Below, piece by piece: positions 34,500 through 43,525 of a stretch of DNA of 64,000 bases (the first letter of the stretch is position 1; each line of letters opens with the position of its first letter). The translations under genes and the position numbers were made by a program. The notes under the pieces are model-generated. The model searched no databases and was not told the origin of the DNA. It saw only the letters and a list, made by a program, of their open reading frames with translations. The stretch is from CAWJHE01 sp963842455 (GTDB lineage Bacteria > Chloroflexota > Anaerolineae > Anaerolineales > UBA4823): the NCBI GenBank assembly GCA_963842455.1, contig CAWJHE010000006.1:496001-560000 (forward strand), written 5' to 3'.

Positions 34500-35607
34500 A
34501 ATCCTGAACGTTGATCAAAGCACCTGGAATGCCTGGTTAGCAGACATGCCGAATGCTCACTTGCTGCAGACCTGGGAGTGGGGAAGTCTGAAAAAGATCT
34601 CCGGATGGAGCTCCCATTTTTTTGTGTGGCGAAATGAAGGTGAACAGCCGCAGGCGATGGCGATGGTCCTGGTCAGAGCTCTGCCCACTCCCTGGAATTT
34701 GACTGGATTGAAGATCATGTACATTCCCAAGGGACCGGTTTTGGATTGGGATAATACAGACTTGCGTCACCAGGTTTTGGACGATCTAGCAAACGCTGCG
34801 AAACAAAACAAAGCTATATTCTTGAAGATTGACCCGGATATTTGCCTGGGAAAAGGTATTCCAGGAAGTGATCACGACTGGCAAGACCCCTTGGGAGAGC
34901 AGATTTTAGCTGAGCTCAAGGAAAAAGGTTGGGCATTTTCCAGCGAGCAGATCCAATTTAAGAACACGGTGGAAATTGAATTGAGCCCAGGGAAAGATTA
35001 TTTGCTGGGGCAAATGAAACAAAAAACTCGCTACAATGTGCGCCTGGCTTTGCGCAAAGGTATCAGCGTTCGTGTGGCGACAGAACAAGACCTTGATCGT
35101 TTATATGAAATTTATGCTCAAACATCATTACGGGATGGCTTTGTAATTCGCGAAAGAGACTATTATCTTTCCCTTTGGCGGGTTTTTCTGCATGCCGGCA
35201 GGTTGATTCCATTGATGGCTGAATATGAGGGAGATATTCTGGCTGGGTTGATGTTGTTCCATTTTGGCAAAAAGTGCTGGTATATTCACGGTATGTCTGT
35301 GGATGAGCATCGCGAAAAAATGCCCAATTATCTTTTACAATGGGAAGCGATGCAAAAAGCTGTAGAACTGGGCTGTCATCATTATGATTTATGGGGCGCG
35401 CCGGATGTCTTCGATGAAACTGATTCGATGTGGGGAGTTTTCAAATTTAAGCAAGGTCTGGGTGGGCAAGTCGTCAGAACGATAGGCGCTTGGGATTTGC
35501 CAGTGAGACCATTTTGGTATCGAATGTATGCACAGGTTTTACCGCGTTGGCTGGATTGGATGCGGAAAAGAGGAATTGCCCGAACTCGCAAAGAAGTCGA
35601 GCATTAA
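34489..35607 (+). CDS. FemX/FemAB-like transferase, copy 2
   Basis: 372 residues, clearly paralogous to the previous gene: NAHLLQTWEWGSLKKISGW, MKQKTRYNVRLALRKG, MPNYLLQWEAMQKAVELGC, YDLWGAPD. Two tandem copies could add two successive residues to the cross-bridge, as FemA and FemB do in staphylococci; here that is inference. Translation is probably coupled to copy 1 by the 11-base overlap. Confidence 0.87.
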   Translation: MKLEILNVDQSTWNAWLADMPNAHLLQTWEWGSLKKISGWSSHFFVWRNEGEQPQAMAMVLVRALPTPWNLTGLKIMYIPKGPVLDWDNTDLRHQVLDDLANAAKQNKAIFLKIDPDICLGKGIPGSDHDWQDPLGEQILAELKEKGWAFSSEQIQFKNTVEIELSPGKDYLLGQMKQKTRYNVRLALRKGISVRVATEQDLDRLYEIYAQTSLRDGFVIRERDYYLSLWRVFLHAGRLIPLMAEYEGDILAGLMLFHFGKKCWYIHGMSVDEHREKMPNYLLQWEAMQKAVELGCHHYDLWGAPDVFDETDSMWGVFKFKQGLGGQVVRTIGAWDLPVRPFWYRMYAQVLPRWLDWMRKRGIARTRKEVEH

Positions 35608-35642
35608 GGTTCTCGCCTATGAGTGTAGAAAAGGAGTAATCG

Positions 35643-36629
35643 ATGAAATCACTGCCGCGTTTGAAAATTGCTCATCTTCCAACGGCTGTTGAAGCTTTAC
35701 CCAGGTTGTCATCTGACCTGGCTGGTCCGATGATCCTGGTAAAAAGAGACGACCAGACTGGACTGGCCTTGGGTGGAAATAAAACCCGGAAACTGGAATT
35801 CTTAATGGCTGAGGCCCAGGCAAATGGAGCTCGTACGGTAATTTCTGCTGGGGCGGTCCAGTCAAATCATTGCAGGCAGACGGCTGCGGCAGCTGCGCGC
35901 TTTGGTTTTGATTGCATCCTGGTACTGAATTTGCCTCCCGAAAAAGATGTTTCTCCTGAAGCCATGAAGCAAGCCAATGGTAATTTACTCCTGGATCATT
36001 TACTTGGCGCAGAAATCGTTTGGACTGAAATCGATCAACGCGAACATGACCTGAAGGCCACTTTTCAAAAAGCCTGGGATGAAGGTCGTAGACCCTATAT
36101 GATTCCGTATGGCGGCTCCAATCCAACCGGAGCAACAGGGTATGTTTTTGCCATACAGGAATTACTCAACCAGAAAGTTTCGCCAGATTGGTTGATTATC
36201 CCTTCATCATCCGCCGGTACCCAGGCTGGATTGGTCCTGGGAGCGCGCTTGTTTGGCTATTCGGGTAAGATTTTGGGGATCAGCATCGATGAGCCAGCAG
36301 AAAAATTAAAGGCTCATGTTGCCCAACTCGCCACCCAAACAGCGGATTTGCTTGGTGAGCGAATTGTTTTTTCCAGCGACGAAATATTCGTCAACGATGA
36401 TTATCTGGGCGCTGGATATGGTGTAATGGGGAAAAACGAAATCGAAGCCATCAAATTGTTTGCCTCTAAGGAAGGGTTGCTGCTGGACCCCGTTTATACC
36501 GGCAGGGCTGCTGCAGGGCTCATTGATTTGATCCGCCGTGGATATTTTGATCCTTCGCAGAAGGTTCTGTTTTGGCATACGGGCGGTGCGACAGCCTTAT
36601 TTGCAGACCGGTATCGCAACCTGGTTTAA
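35643..36629 (+). CDS. PLP enzyme of the D-cysteine desulfhydrase/ACC deaminase family
   Basis: 328 residues, fold type II. The PLP lysine lies in ALGGNKTRKLEFLMAEA, followed by SAGAVQSNHCRQTAAAAARF and PYGGSNPTGATGYVFA. Members cleave D-cysteine to pyruvate, H2S and ammonia, or deaminate aminocyclopropane carboxylate; the sequence looks nearer the D-cysteine group, but this is not certain. AAAGGAG precedes the ATG. It ends convergently with the cyclase gene, stops overlapping by four bases. Confidence 0.82.
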   Translation: MKSLPRLKIAHLPTAVEALPRLSSDLAGPMILVKRDDQTGLALGGNKTRKLEFLMAEAQANGARTVISAGAVQSNHCRQTAAAAARFGFDCILVLNLPPEKDVSPEAMKQANGNLLLDHLLGAEIVWTEIDQREHDLKATFQKAWDEGRRPYMIPYGGSNPTGATGYVFAIQELLNQKVSPDWLIIPSSSAGTQAGLVLGARLFGYSGKILGISIDEPAEKLKAHVAQLATQTADLLGERIVFSSDEIFVNDDYLGAGYGVMGKNEIEAIKLFASKEGLLLDPVYTGRAAAGLIDLIRRGYFDPSQKVLFWHTGGATALFADRYRNLV

Positions 36630-38194
36630 TATCCGGGGCGAGATTTCAGTCCGGTAATCTCATAAACGCAAACGGGACTTCTTTTTCCTTTAACCAGGAT
36701 CTTTTGCAATGGCTCTGCCAGCACATCCTGGTAAACCAACCTGTAAGCTGCTTCGCTGATTAAGATCTGACCGGCGGCTGCGTTTTCCTGGATGCGTTTA
36801 GCCGTGTTGATGCTATCGCCGATGGCTGTGTATTCGAGGCGTTGCTCAGTGCCTACCAGGCCTAAGATGGCTTCACCGTAATGAATGCCTGCTCCAAAGG
36901 AGAGCTGGTATTTTTCGGGAATGTGTTTCTTCAATCTCTCAACTGCCGAACGTATGCCAAGTGCTGCGCGAACTGCTCTTAGGGCGTGATCGGGTTGGGG
37001 GATAGGGGCATTAAACCATGCCATGACCGCATCACCCAAGAATTTGTCGATGGTACCCTGTTGTCCTAAGATGGAATCTGCGGCGATAGCCAGGTAGTGG
37101 TTGAGGATCTTGACCAGTTCTTCTGGCCTGGTGTTTTCACTAAAGTGAGTGAAATCTCGAATGTCGGCAAATAGAATGCTGATTTCGGCTTGTTTACCAC
37201 CGAGCTGCAATTTATCCGGATCAAGAAGATTGATGACTGCCGGAGATACCATTCGCTCAAATAACCGGTTTTGTGCTTGCAGGCGTTTTTTTTCCGTCAG
37301 ATCATCCATCACGATGGCAATACCTTGCGTGTTTCGATTGGCATCTCTGAGTGGCGAAAAGTTCATGCTGATGATAATTTTATTTTGGTTAGCCAAGCTC
37401 AGGTAGAGTTCTTTTCCTACTACGGATGTATTGCTTTGGATGACGCGCTCGATTTCTGTGACAAGCTGCCTGGCATGGGTTTCTCCGATATAGGGAGAGA
37501 ATAAGGCAGACAACTTCATGCCTGTGATCTGAAACCTGGTTTGGCCTAAGATTTGTGCTGCAGCCTGGTTACATAATGTTACAACGCCATGGATATCCGT
37601 GGTGATCACACCGCTGGCAATGGAGGCGAACACATTTTCCATCAAGCCTTCAAGCTCATTCACCTCAGCCAGGGCTATGCGTACAGATTCCAGCAGGGAT
37701 GCATTTTCCAGGGCGATTGCGGCATGATTGGCAAAGGTAACCAGGATTTCTTTTTCGGTTTCGGTGAAAATTCCAGCCCGAACACGATTGTCTGCATAGA
37801 TAACGCCTGTAAGCTTATCTTTAACTTTGAGCGGGACGCAAAGAATAGACCTGAGATTGTGAATAATAACAGAGTCCTGGCCGCCAAATCGCGGGTCTTC
37901 TTGGGCATTGGTGGTTAAGACTGATTTTTCTGTGTCAAAAACCCGCTGGATCACTGTCCGGCTGACGGCTGTTTCCCCTTCTGTAAGCGATTCTTGCTCC
38001 CAGTTGCGCGCCACCACTGTTTTGAAATCTCCCTTAGCATCTCGGAGCATTAAAAAACCACGTTCGGCGTGGGTAAGCCTGATGATCGTATCCATCACGA
38101 TCCGCAATACCTCATCGAGTTGTAAGGATGAGTTAATCGTTTGGATAATATCGGTTAGCGCGTCCAGGTTATCTGTGCGACTGATTTCCATCAT
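36626..38194 (-). CDS. GAF-PAS-class III nucleotidyl cyclase
   Basis: 522 residues. A GAF domain (about 15-170; ERGFLMLRDAKGDFKTVVAR), a PAS domain (about 185-300; ASGVITTDIHGVVTLCNQAA) and a class III cyclase domain (about 335-505). The catalytic metals bind FADIRDFTHF and KFLGDAVMAWF, the Lys of the latter favouring ATP, and YTAIGDSINTAKRIQ carries the transition-state Asn and Arg. No TM segment, so a soluble cAMP-type sensor. Its ATG overlaps the stop of the transglutaminase gene (ATGA). Confidence 0.88.
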   Translation of the reverse strand: MMEISRTDNLDALTDIIQTINSSLQLDEVLRIVMDTIIRLTHAERGFLMLRDAKGDFKTVVARNWEQESLTEGETAVSRTVIQRVFDTEKSVLTTNAQEDPRFGGQDSVIIHNLRSILCVPLKVKDKLTGVIYADNRVRAGIFTETEKEILVTFANHAAIALENASLLESVRIALAEVNELEGLMENVFASIASGVITTDIHGVVTLCNQAAAQILGQTRFQITGMKLSALFSPYIGETHARQLVTEIERVIQSNTSVVGKELYLSLANQNKIIISMNFSPLRDANRNTQGIAIVMDDLTEKKRLQAQNRLFERMVSPAVINLLDPDKLQLGGKQAEISILFADIRDFTHFSENTRPEELVKILNHYLAIAADSILGQQGTIDKFLGDAVMAWFNAPIPQPDHALRAVRAALGIRSAVERLKKHIPEKYQLSFGAGIHYGEAILGLVGTEQRLEYTAIGDSINTAKRIQENAAAGQILISEAAYRLVYQDVLAEPLQKILVKGKRSPVCVYEITGLKSRPGY

Positions 38195-40608
38195 ACCTGT
38201 GATTTTACATCATGTTTGGAGTTCCGTAGTATTTTTGATGGACTTGGAAAGCGCTGGAAAAATGTCTTTAAAGATGCGCTGGTTGAGAATCTGCGTATCT
38301 CGCCTGCAGATCGAATTGCAATGACCAGATTGGCGTGTTGCCTGCCAAATACTTCTCGTTCATATTCGTGAACCAAATCCTGAGCCGGTTTCTGAACTTC
38401 TGGAATGAGCCCGGAGAGAATATCAGCCCTTTCAGCGGGTGTTTGCGTGGTTTTTGGCTTTTTACCCAAACGGGCTAAGGCTTTGTTGATCTCCTGATAG
38501 GATTTATACAGGGTTGGGAGAGCTGCCTGCGATGCCCATTGTTGGATAAAATGCGGCGGCTGCAACCCCATTCGAAGATATGCTTTTTCAATCAAGATCG
38601 GAAGGGGACGAAATTTAAACCTTTTGCGGTTGCGCCAGACAGTAAAAATAGCAAGACTGATCGCAGCCACGGCTGCCAACCAGTAGAAAATGACTGGTGT
38701 CTTGGCTGTTTCGCTTTCTGCAGACTCAGAAGAGAAGCGCTGCTGGCGGAGGAGAGCCATCTCTTCTTCCATTTCTCTTAGCAATGTTTCCAGATCTGGT
38801 GTATCCGACAACGGACTGCTGCTTAAACCTGCGCCAGAATCCCCTGGTAGACGTAAAATGTTCGGTTGGGAGGCTGTAGGTTCAAATTCTACCCAGCCAA
38901 CGTTGGGAAAATAGACTTCCGGCCAGGCGTGGGCATCTCTTTGGCGAACGATGATGCTGCCTCCAGAAAAGCGATTGCCCCGGCCGGCTTCATTTTCATC
39001 CCTGGTTCGCTCGCCTTCTGCATATCCAACAGCCCAACGGGCCGGTATGCCGATCGCGCGCAAGAGTACCACCTCAGCCGTTGCATAATAATTGCAAAAA
39101 CCCTTCTGATAATCAAATAAGAACCAATCGATCAGGTCCTGGTTGTTGGGAAGCTCATCTTCGATGGTTTCGACATACTCAATGTTCTGGCGCAGATAAT
39201 CAGTGATGGCGCTAGCTTTTTCATAAGGAGTTTCATATCCGGCAGTGATATCGGTTGCCAGCTGTCGGGTGCGCGCTGTGATGGTTTCAGGCAAGGCTAA
39301 ATACCGTTCCTTAATCCAATCCGGATAATTTGTGCCAGAAGATTTGAGTTGGATTTCAGTGGCGTAATTGATCGCCGAATGAGCCTGGTAAACCTCTCCG
39401 GGATCGATTGAGGGAATTGCACGAAATGTCGAAATATCCAGCGTACCATCAGGATTTAGGGCATATTCAATCTGACCCGGTTCGCTTGTCCAAATTGGCT
39501 GTGGAGGAACATAAAGCGTGGAAAGGTTAGCCGCACTGATGATGTTAAATGTACCCACCCAACGACCAGCATCTGTCGAAAGCGGTAATTCATCTGTGTC
39601 CGGATTGTACTGGTAGGCTGTGTTGATGGTGCTGAACCACTGGCCGCCATCATAGGTGTCGTAGGTCCGCGCTCGCCAATAAAGGCGCAGGCTGGGTGGC
39701 AGGTTATCAGGTGTCCGGACGGTGAATATGTGGTCATCGGTTAGTGGCGTGCCGCGCCCTAAAGTTGCACTGACTCCGTAATATTGACTGACGATCCCAA
39801 CGGATGTCCGCAAGGAAGCAAAAGCATTATCGAATCGATCACGGGTTTCGTGCCATAAGCGTTCAACTGGCTGCCAGATTTTTTGTGCAGCTGGTAAGGA
39901 ATTTGCCAATGCAGGGACTGTCCAGGAAAATAGGATGATAACCAGGGCAGCAACAATGGCAAAGCGGATAAAATCTAATCCCAGGTGAGGTGGAAGAGCT
40001 GTGCGGCTGGTTTGCCAGCGCTCCTGGCGTTGAACATAGACCATGCGCGCTACCATCACCAGGGCAAAGAAAATAAAGACTGCCAGGTACCAGGACCGGC
40101 GTGTAACCAGCGCATCAAACGAATGGATCACAAAAATTGCCAGGCCAGTTGGTAAGATACTTCCCCAGGCGCTTCCATAGCGAACCAGGGTGAACCCGGC
40201 GTGAATAGACAAAGTCCAGAAAATGATGCACATAACCACGATAAAGAGTAGAGAATCCTGAACGGGATCGCGATTGGCCAATTGTTGTATGATGATGACC
40301 AGGCGGTTGATCAGAATTTGTATGCGCTCGAGCCATAGTGGGTTTCCTTCCAGGGTCAACCCCAATTGCCATGGAATAGCAAACGCACCGTAAATGGCCC
40401 CCAAGGTGAGTGCAGTTTGGTGAGAAAAAATGCTTTTTCCCAGGGCAAAACCAAGGATAACGCCAAATAAAACTAGAGTCTGGATGATGGATAAATGATC
40501 AGTCCACTGGGTAGAAACCAGGCGTGTTGCTGCAGTCAAAATAGCAGCCAGGAGAAGGATGGCTGCGGAAAAATCCCACCAACGGATGACAGGCTCTTTT
40601 GCTTCCAT
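38191..40608 (-). CDS. Transglutaminase-domain membrane protein (TgpA-like)
   Basis: 805 residues: about six N-terminal TM helices, a large extracellular region, then a transglutaminase core with the nucleophile in QKGFCNYYATAEVVLLRAIG, His in QRDAHAWPEVYF and the acid region VGWVEFEPT, one more TM (VIFYWLAAVAAISLAIFTVW) and a cytosolic DUF4129-like tail. TgpA proteins are cell-envelope enzymes of unclear substrate. It heads a two-gene minus operon with the cyclase. A promoter for it should lie in 40609-40700. Confidence 0.88.
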   Translation of the reverse strand: MEAKEPVIRWWDFSAAILLLAAILTAATRLVSTQWTDHLSIIQTLVLFGVILGFALGKSIFSHQTALTLGAIYGAFAIPWQLGLTLEGNPLWLERIQILINRLVIIIQQLANRDPVQDSLLFIVVMCIIFWTLSIHAGFTLVRYGSAWGSILPTGLAIFVIHSFDALVTRRSWYLAVFIFFALVMVARMVYVQRQERWQTSRTALPPHLGLDFIRFAIVAALVIILFSWTVPALANSLPAAQKIWQPVERLWHETRDRFDNAFASLRTSVGIVSQYYGVSATLGRGTPLTDDHIFTVRTPDNLPPSLRLYWRARTYDTYDGGQWFSTINTAYQYNPDTDELPLSTDAGRWVGTFNIISAANLSTLYVPPQPIWTSEPGQIEYALNPDGTLDISTFRAIPSIDPGEVYQAHSAINYATEIQLKSSGTNYPDWIKERYLALPETITARTRQLATDITAGYETPYEKASAITDYLRQNIEYVETIEDELPNNQDLIDWFLFDYQKGFCNYYATAEVVLLRAIGIPARWAVGYAEGERTRDENEAGRGNRFSGGSIIVRQRDAHAWPEVYFPNVGWVEFEPTASQPNILRLPGDSGAGLSSSPLSDTPDLETLLREMEEEMALLRQQRFSSESAESETAKTPVIFYWLAAVAAISLAIFTVWRNRKRFKFRPLPILIEKAYLRMGLQPPHFIQQWASQAALPTLYKSYQEINKALARLGKKPKTTQTPAERADILSGLIPEVQKPAQDLVHEYEREVFGRQHANLVIAIRSAGEIRRFSTSASLKTFFQRFPSPSKILRNSKHDVKSQV

Positions 40609-40811
40609 AATGAATTTTTACCTTTAAATTTTGCTAGTCGCATCCAACTGGGAACATCTGTATACCATACAACAATAAAGGATTTCAGGTTCAGATCATT
40701 TTAAGAGTATACCTCGATAATGGTGCGTAATTCTTCAGGCAATGATTAAAAAACCATGAAACGGCCAGGTAGAATATGATAAATATCACGTTTTTTAGTT
40801 ATGCTCGTTAC

Positions 40812-40839
40812 TTAAAGAAAGATTAACTTATGGTAAAAT
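40812..40839 (+). promoter_or_regulatory. Possible promoter of nuoA
   Basis: TTAAAG at 40812-40817 and TAAAAT at 40834-40839, spacer 16. The -35 is weak. The rest of the 40609-40911 gap shows no gene. Confidence 0.4.
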
Positions 40840-40911
40840 GTTTTCCGTCGCCAGGTTGTAGCAGGGAAGTATTCGCGCCTGGGTGGCTTAAAATTCTAAC
40901 AAGGAGTGCTT

Positions 40912-41271
40912 ATGCCAACTCAAGAGTGGTTGTACATTGGGGTCTTTCTTCTTGTAGCCCCGATTCTTCCAGCTGCAGCTCTTCTAATTCCTCGCATTAT
41001 TGCTCCGAGAAAACCGAATGCAATTAAGCAACAGACGTATGAATGCGGGATTGAAACCGTGGGCGAGACCTGGGTCCAGTTCAAGGTTCAATACTATATT
41101 TTTGCCCTGGTATTCTTGATTTTTGATGTTGAGACGGTTTTCTTGTTCCCTTGGGCTGTAGCTTTTGACCAGCTTCCGCTTTTTGCAGTATTTGAAGGAA
41201 TTCTATTCATCCTGATCCTTGTTGCCGGGCTGGTTTATGCCTGGCGCAAAGGTGTTTTGGAATGGGTATAA
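40912..41271 (+). CDS. nuoA: NADH-quinone oxidoreductase subunit A
   Basis: 119 residues, three TM helices. Signature loop QTYECGIETVGETWVQFKVQ and TM2 FLIFDVETVFLFPWAV with the conserved acidic residues. NuoA joins the membrane arm to the quinone site of complex I. AAGGAGTG is five bases before ATG 40912; an in-frame start six bases earlier overlaps that site. It is followed by a terminator, so it forms its own short transcript. Confidence 0.93.
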   Translation: MPTQEWLYIGVFLLVAPILPAAALLIPRIIAPRKPNAIKQQTYECGIETVGETWVQFKVQYYIFALVFLIFDVETVFLFPWAVAFDQLPLFAVFEGILFILILVAGLVYAWRKGVLEWV

Positions 41272-41289
41272 CTTAAAACCATAGAAGTT

Positions 41290-41321
41290 AAAAGGCTGAT
41301 GGCACACACCCTCAGCCTTTT
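41290..41321 (+). terminator. Terminator between nuoA and nuoH
   Basis: Perfect 10-bp stem AAAAGGCTGA/TCAGCCTTTT with a 12-base loop; the stem's own 3' TTTT is the tail, then ATG. nuoB, C, D, E, F, G and I are not in this gap or anywhere in the window. Confidence 0.7.
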
Positions 41322-41388
41322 ATGTGTTGAAATGGCACATTGTTAGCGCGTAATCTTTGTTGTTATTGATATCTGTCAGGAGAGTGTT

Positions 41389-42621
41389 ATGGCTGATCCA
41401 ATTAATTCCATAGCAAACTGGCTGGAGGGTTTGCTAATTGGGTGGGGGCTGACTTCGGGGCTGGTGACTTTTATTATGTCGCTGGTTGGCGTAGTTGTGG
41501 TCTCCATTTCGGTTCTATTGATTGATATCTTCCTTGTGTGGGTTGAGCGAAAAGTTGTTGCTCGATTCCAAGATCGCCTGGGACCTAACCGTTTGGGTCC
41601 TTTTGGCTTAATCCAGCCGATTGCCGATGTAATCAAGCTGTTAATCAAGGAAGATATTACTCCTCATGGCGCTGATCGAGTTGTCTACAATATCCCACCG
41701 ATTATTGCTTTAGCAACAGTACTCTTGTTGTGGGGGGTAATTCCTTTTGCTCCAGAAGTATTAGGAGCCGATCTCAATGTTGGAGTTCTTTATATCGTAG
41801 CTGTAGGTGCAATAAGCACTTTGGGTATTATCATGGCAGGTTGGGCTTCAAATAACAAGTATGCTTTGTTAGGGGCAGCCCGCACAGTTGCGCAAGTTGT
41901 TTCTTATGAAGTGCCCATGGTGATTGCATTGCTTGTGCCGGTGCTGCTGGCGGGCTCAATGAGTATTCGCGATATAGTCGACACTCAATCTGTTTGGTTT
42001 ATTGTCCTGGCGCCGGTGGCTGCCTTGATTTTCTTTATCAGCTCTATTGCTGAATTGGGCAGGTCGCCTTTTGACTTGGCGGAGGCGGAATCGGAAATTG
42101 TTGCTGGCTTCCATATTGAATATACCGGCATGAAGTTCGGTATGTTCTATGCCGGTGAGTTGCTGCACGCATTGACCATGGGGGCGCTAATGGCATCCTT
42201 GTTCTTTGGCGGTTGGCGCGGTCCAGGTGCTGAGACTTTTCCGATACTAGGTGTATTCTATCTCTTCTTAAAAGCTTTCTTTTTCTATTGGGTCATCATG
42301 TGGATTAAATATTCGATGCCGCGTATACGCATCGATCACATGCTGAATTTCAATTGGAAATTCCTGGTCCCCCTTTCTTTGGTTACTGTGCTGTCGACAG
42401 CTGTTGTGCATAAGTTGTTATCCGGTTATTCCCAGTGGATTTACACATTGGGAATGGTACTGATGAATGTTTTGATTGTATGGGTAACCCTGGTGATTGT
42501 CAGGCGATATGCCCATGTTGAGCGGCAGAGGGTGGCGGAACCAAAGCCCTTTGCCAGTCCAGAAAACGCTGATCTTCGAGTCGCCGGGTCGCCTTCCGCT
42601 GCGACTACGACCAATCTATAA
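41389..42621 (+). CDS. nuoH: NADH-quinone oxidoreductase subunit H
   Basis: 410 residues, eight TM helices, with a C-terminal extension rich in Ala/Pro. Key quinone-site segments are RFQDRLGPNRLGPFGLIQPI and ELGRSPFDLAEAESEIVAGF. NuoH forms the heel of complex I that couples quinone chemistry to the antiporter-like subunits. CAGGAGAG lies before the ATG. First gene of nuoHJKLMMN; genes B-D and I, usually adjacent, are missing here. Confidence 0.95.
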   Translation: MADPINSIANWLEGLLIGWGLTSGLVTFIMSLVGVVVVSISVLLIDIFLVWVERKVVARFQDRLGPNRLGPFGLIQPIADVIKLLIKEDITPHGADRVVYNIPPIIALATVLLLWGVIPFAPEVLGADLNVGVLYIVAVGAISTLGIIMAGWASNNKYALLGAARTVAQVVSYEVPMVIALLVPVLLAGSMSIRDIVDTQSVWFIVLAPVAALIFFISSIAELGRSPFDLAEAESEIVAGFHIEYTGMKFGMFYAGELLHALTMGALMASLFFGGWRGPGAETFPILGVFYLFLKAFFFYWVIMWIKYSMPRIRIDHMLNFNWKFLVPLSLVTVLSTAVVHKLLSGYSQWIYTLGMVLMNVLIVWVTLVIVRRYAHVERQRVAEPKPFASPENADLRVAGSPSAATTTNL

Positions 42622-42636
42622 AGGAGTAGGCAAAAT

Positions 42637-43146
42637 ATGACTCCTGTCCAAATCATTTTTATCGTCGCTGCAGCGTTAACGCTTGGATCTGCCTTGATGG
42701 TGGTTACGACACGCAACCTGATCCACTCGGCGCTGTGGTTGGTGGTCGCCTTGTTTGGCGTAGCTGTTCTGTATGTCCTACTCGAGGCTGGCTTCCTGGC
42801 TATTGTTCAGGTGGTAATCTATATCGGGGCAATTGCTATCTTGATGATCTTTGCGATCATGTTGACTCGCAAGATGGTCAATGAAACAACCCCTCGATTC
42901 AATGCAAATTGGAGCTGGGCTTTGTTGATGGGCCTGGTGATGTTCGCCGGGTTGGCATTCATTTTGGTGAGCTGGCCTGGAATCAACACCCCGTTAGCAG
43001 AGCTGCCTCGGACAGCAGACCCGCTGCGTGAGTTAGGTGTTGCTTTAGTTTCACCAGATGCTTATGTGCTGCCATTTGAAGTGGCGTCTATTATGCTGCT
43101 GGCAGCCCTTATCGGCGCGATTGTTGTCGCCTGGGAAAGAAAATAG
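42637..43146 (+). CDS. nuoJ: NADH-quinone oxidoreductase subunit J
   Basis: 169 residues, five TM helices. TM3 contains FLAIVQVVIYIGAIAILMIF with the flexible pi-bulge region that gates proton transfer in complex I. It begins 16 bases after nuoH, with AAGGAG upstream. Confidence 0.93.
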   Translation: MTPVQIIFIVAAALTLGSALMVVTTRNLIHSALWLVVALFGVAVLYVLLEAGFLAIVQVVIYIGAIAILMIFAIMLTRKMVNETTPRFNANWSWALLMGLVMFAGLAFILVSWPGINTPLAELPRTADPLRELGVALVSPDAYVLPFEVASIMLLAALIGAIVVAWERK

Positions 43147-43158
43147 GCGGAGGAATCA

Positions 43159-43467
43159 ATGATCCCACTTTCCTGGTATTTATTTTTTGCAGCTGCTTTG
43201 TTTAGTATAGGCTTGTTTGGCGTTTTATCCCGAAAAAACGCAATTGCTATCTTAATGGGTATTGAGCTGATGCTCAACTCGGTCAATGTCAACCTGGTAG
43301 CTTTCTGGCGTTACAAGGCGCCTGAAGCTATAGCTGGCCAGGCCTTTGCCATCATCGTTTTTGCTGTCGCTGCTGCTGAAGTTGCGGTGGGTCTGGCTTT
43401 ATTCATCTCCATTTATCGAACTCGCAGCACGATTGCAGCCGACGAGATCGATTTAATGAAATGGTAA
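43159..43467 (+). CDS. nuoK: NADH-quinone oxidoreductase subunit K
   Basis: 102 residues, three TM helices, with the two intramembrane glutamates in LMGIELMLNSVNVN and VAAAEVAVGLALFISIYR. It passes protons in the E-channel next to NuoJ and NuoN. GCGGAGG precedes the start, 13 bases after nuoJ. Confidence 0.95.
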   Translation: MIPLSWYLFFAAALFSIGLFGVLSRKNAIAILMGIELMLNSVNVNLVAFWRYKAPEAIAGQAFAIIVFAVAAAEVAVGLALFISIYRTRSTIAADEIDLMKW

Positions 43468-43525
43468 CAGAACGAGGTAAATGCGAAATGTATGACGTTG
43501 ACATGAATAACTATAAGGTGATGAG

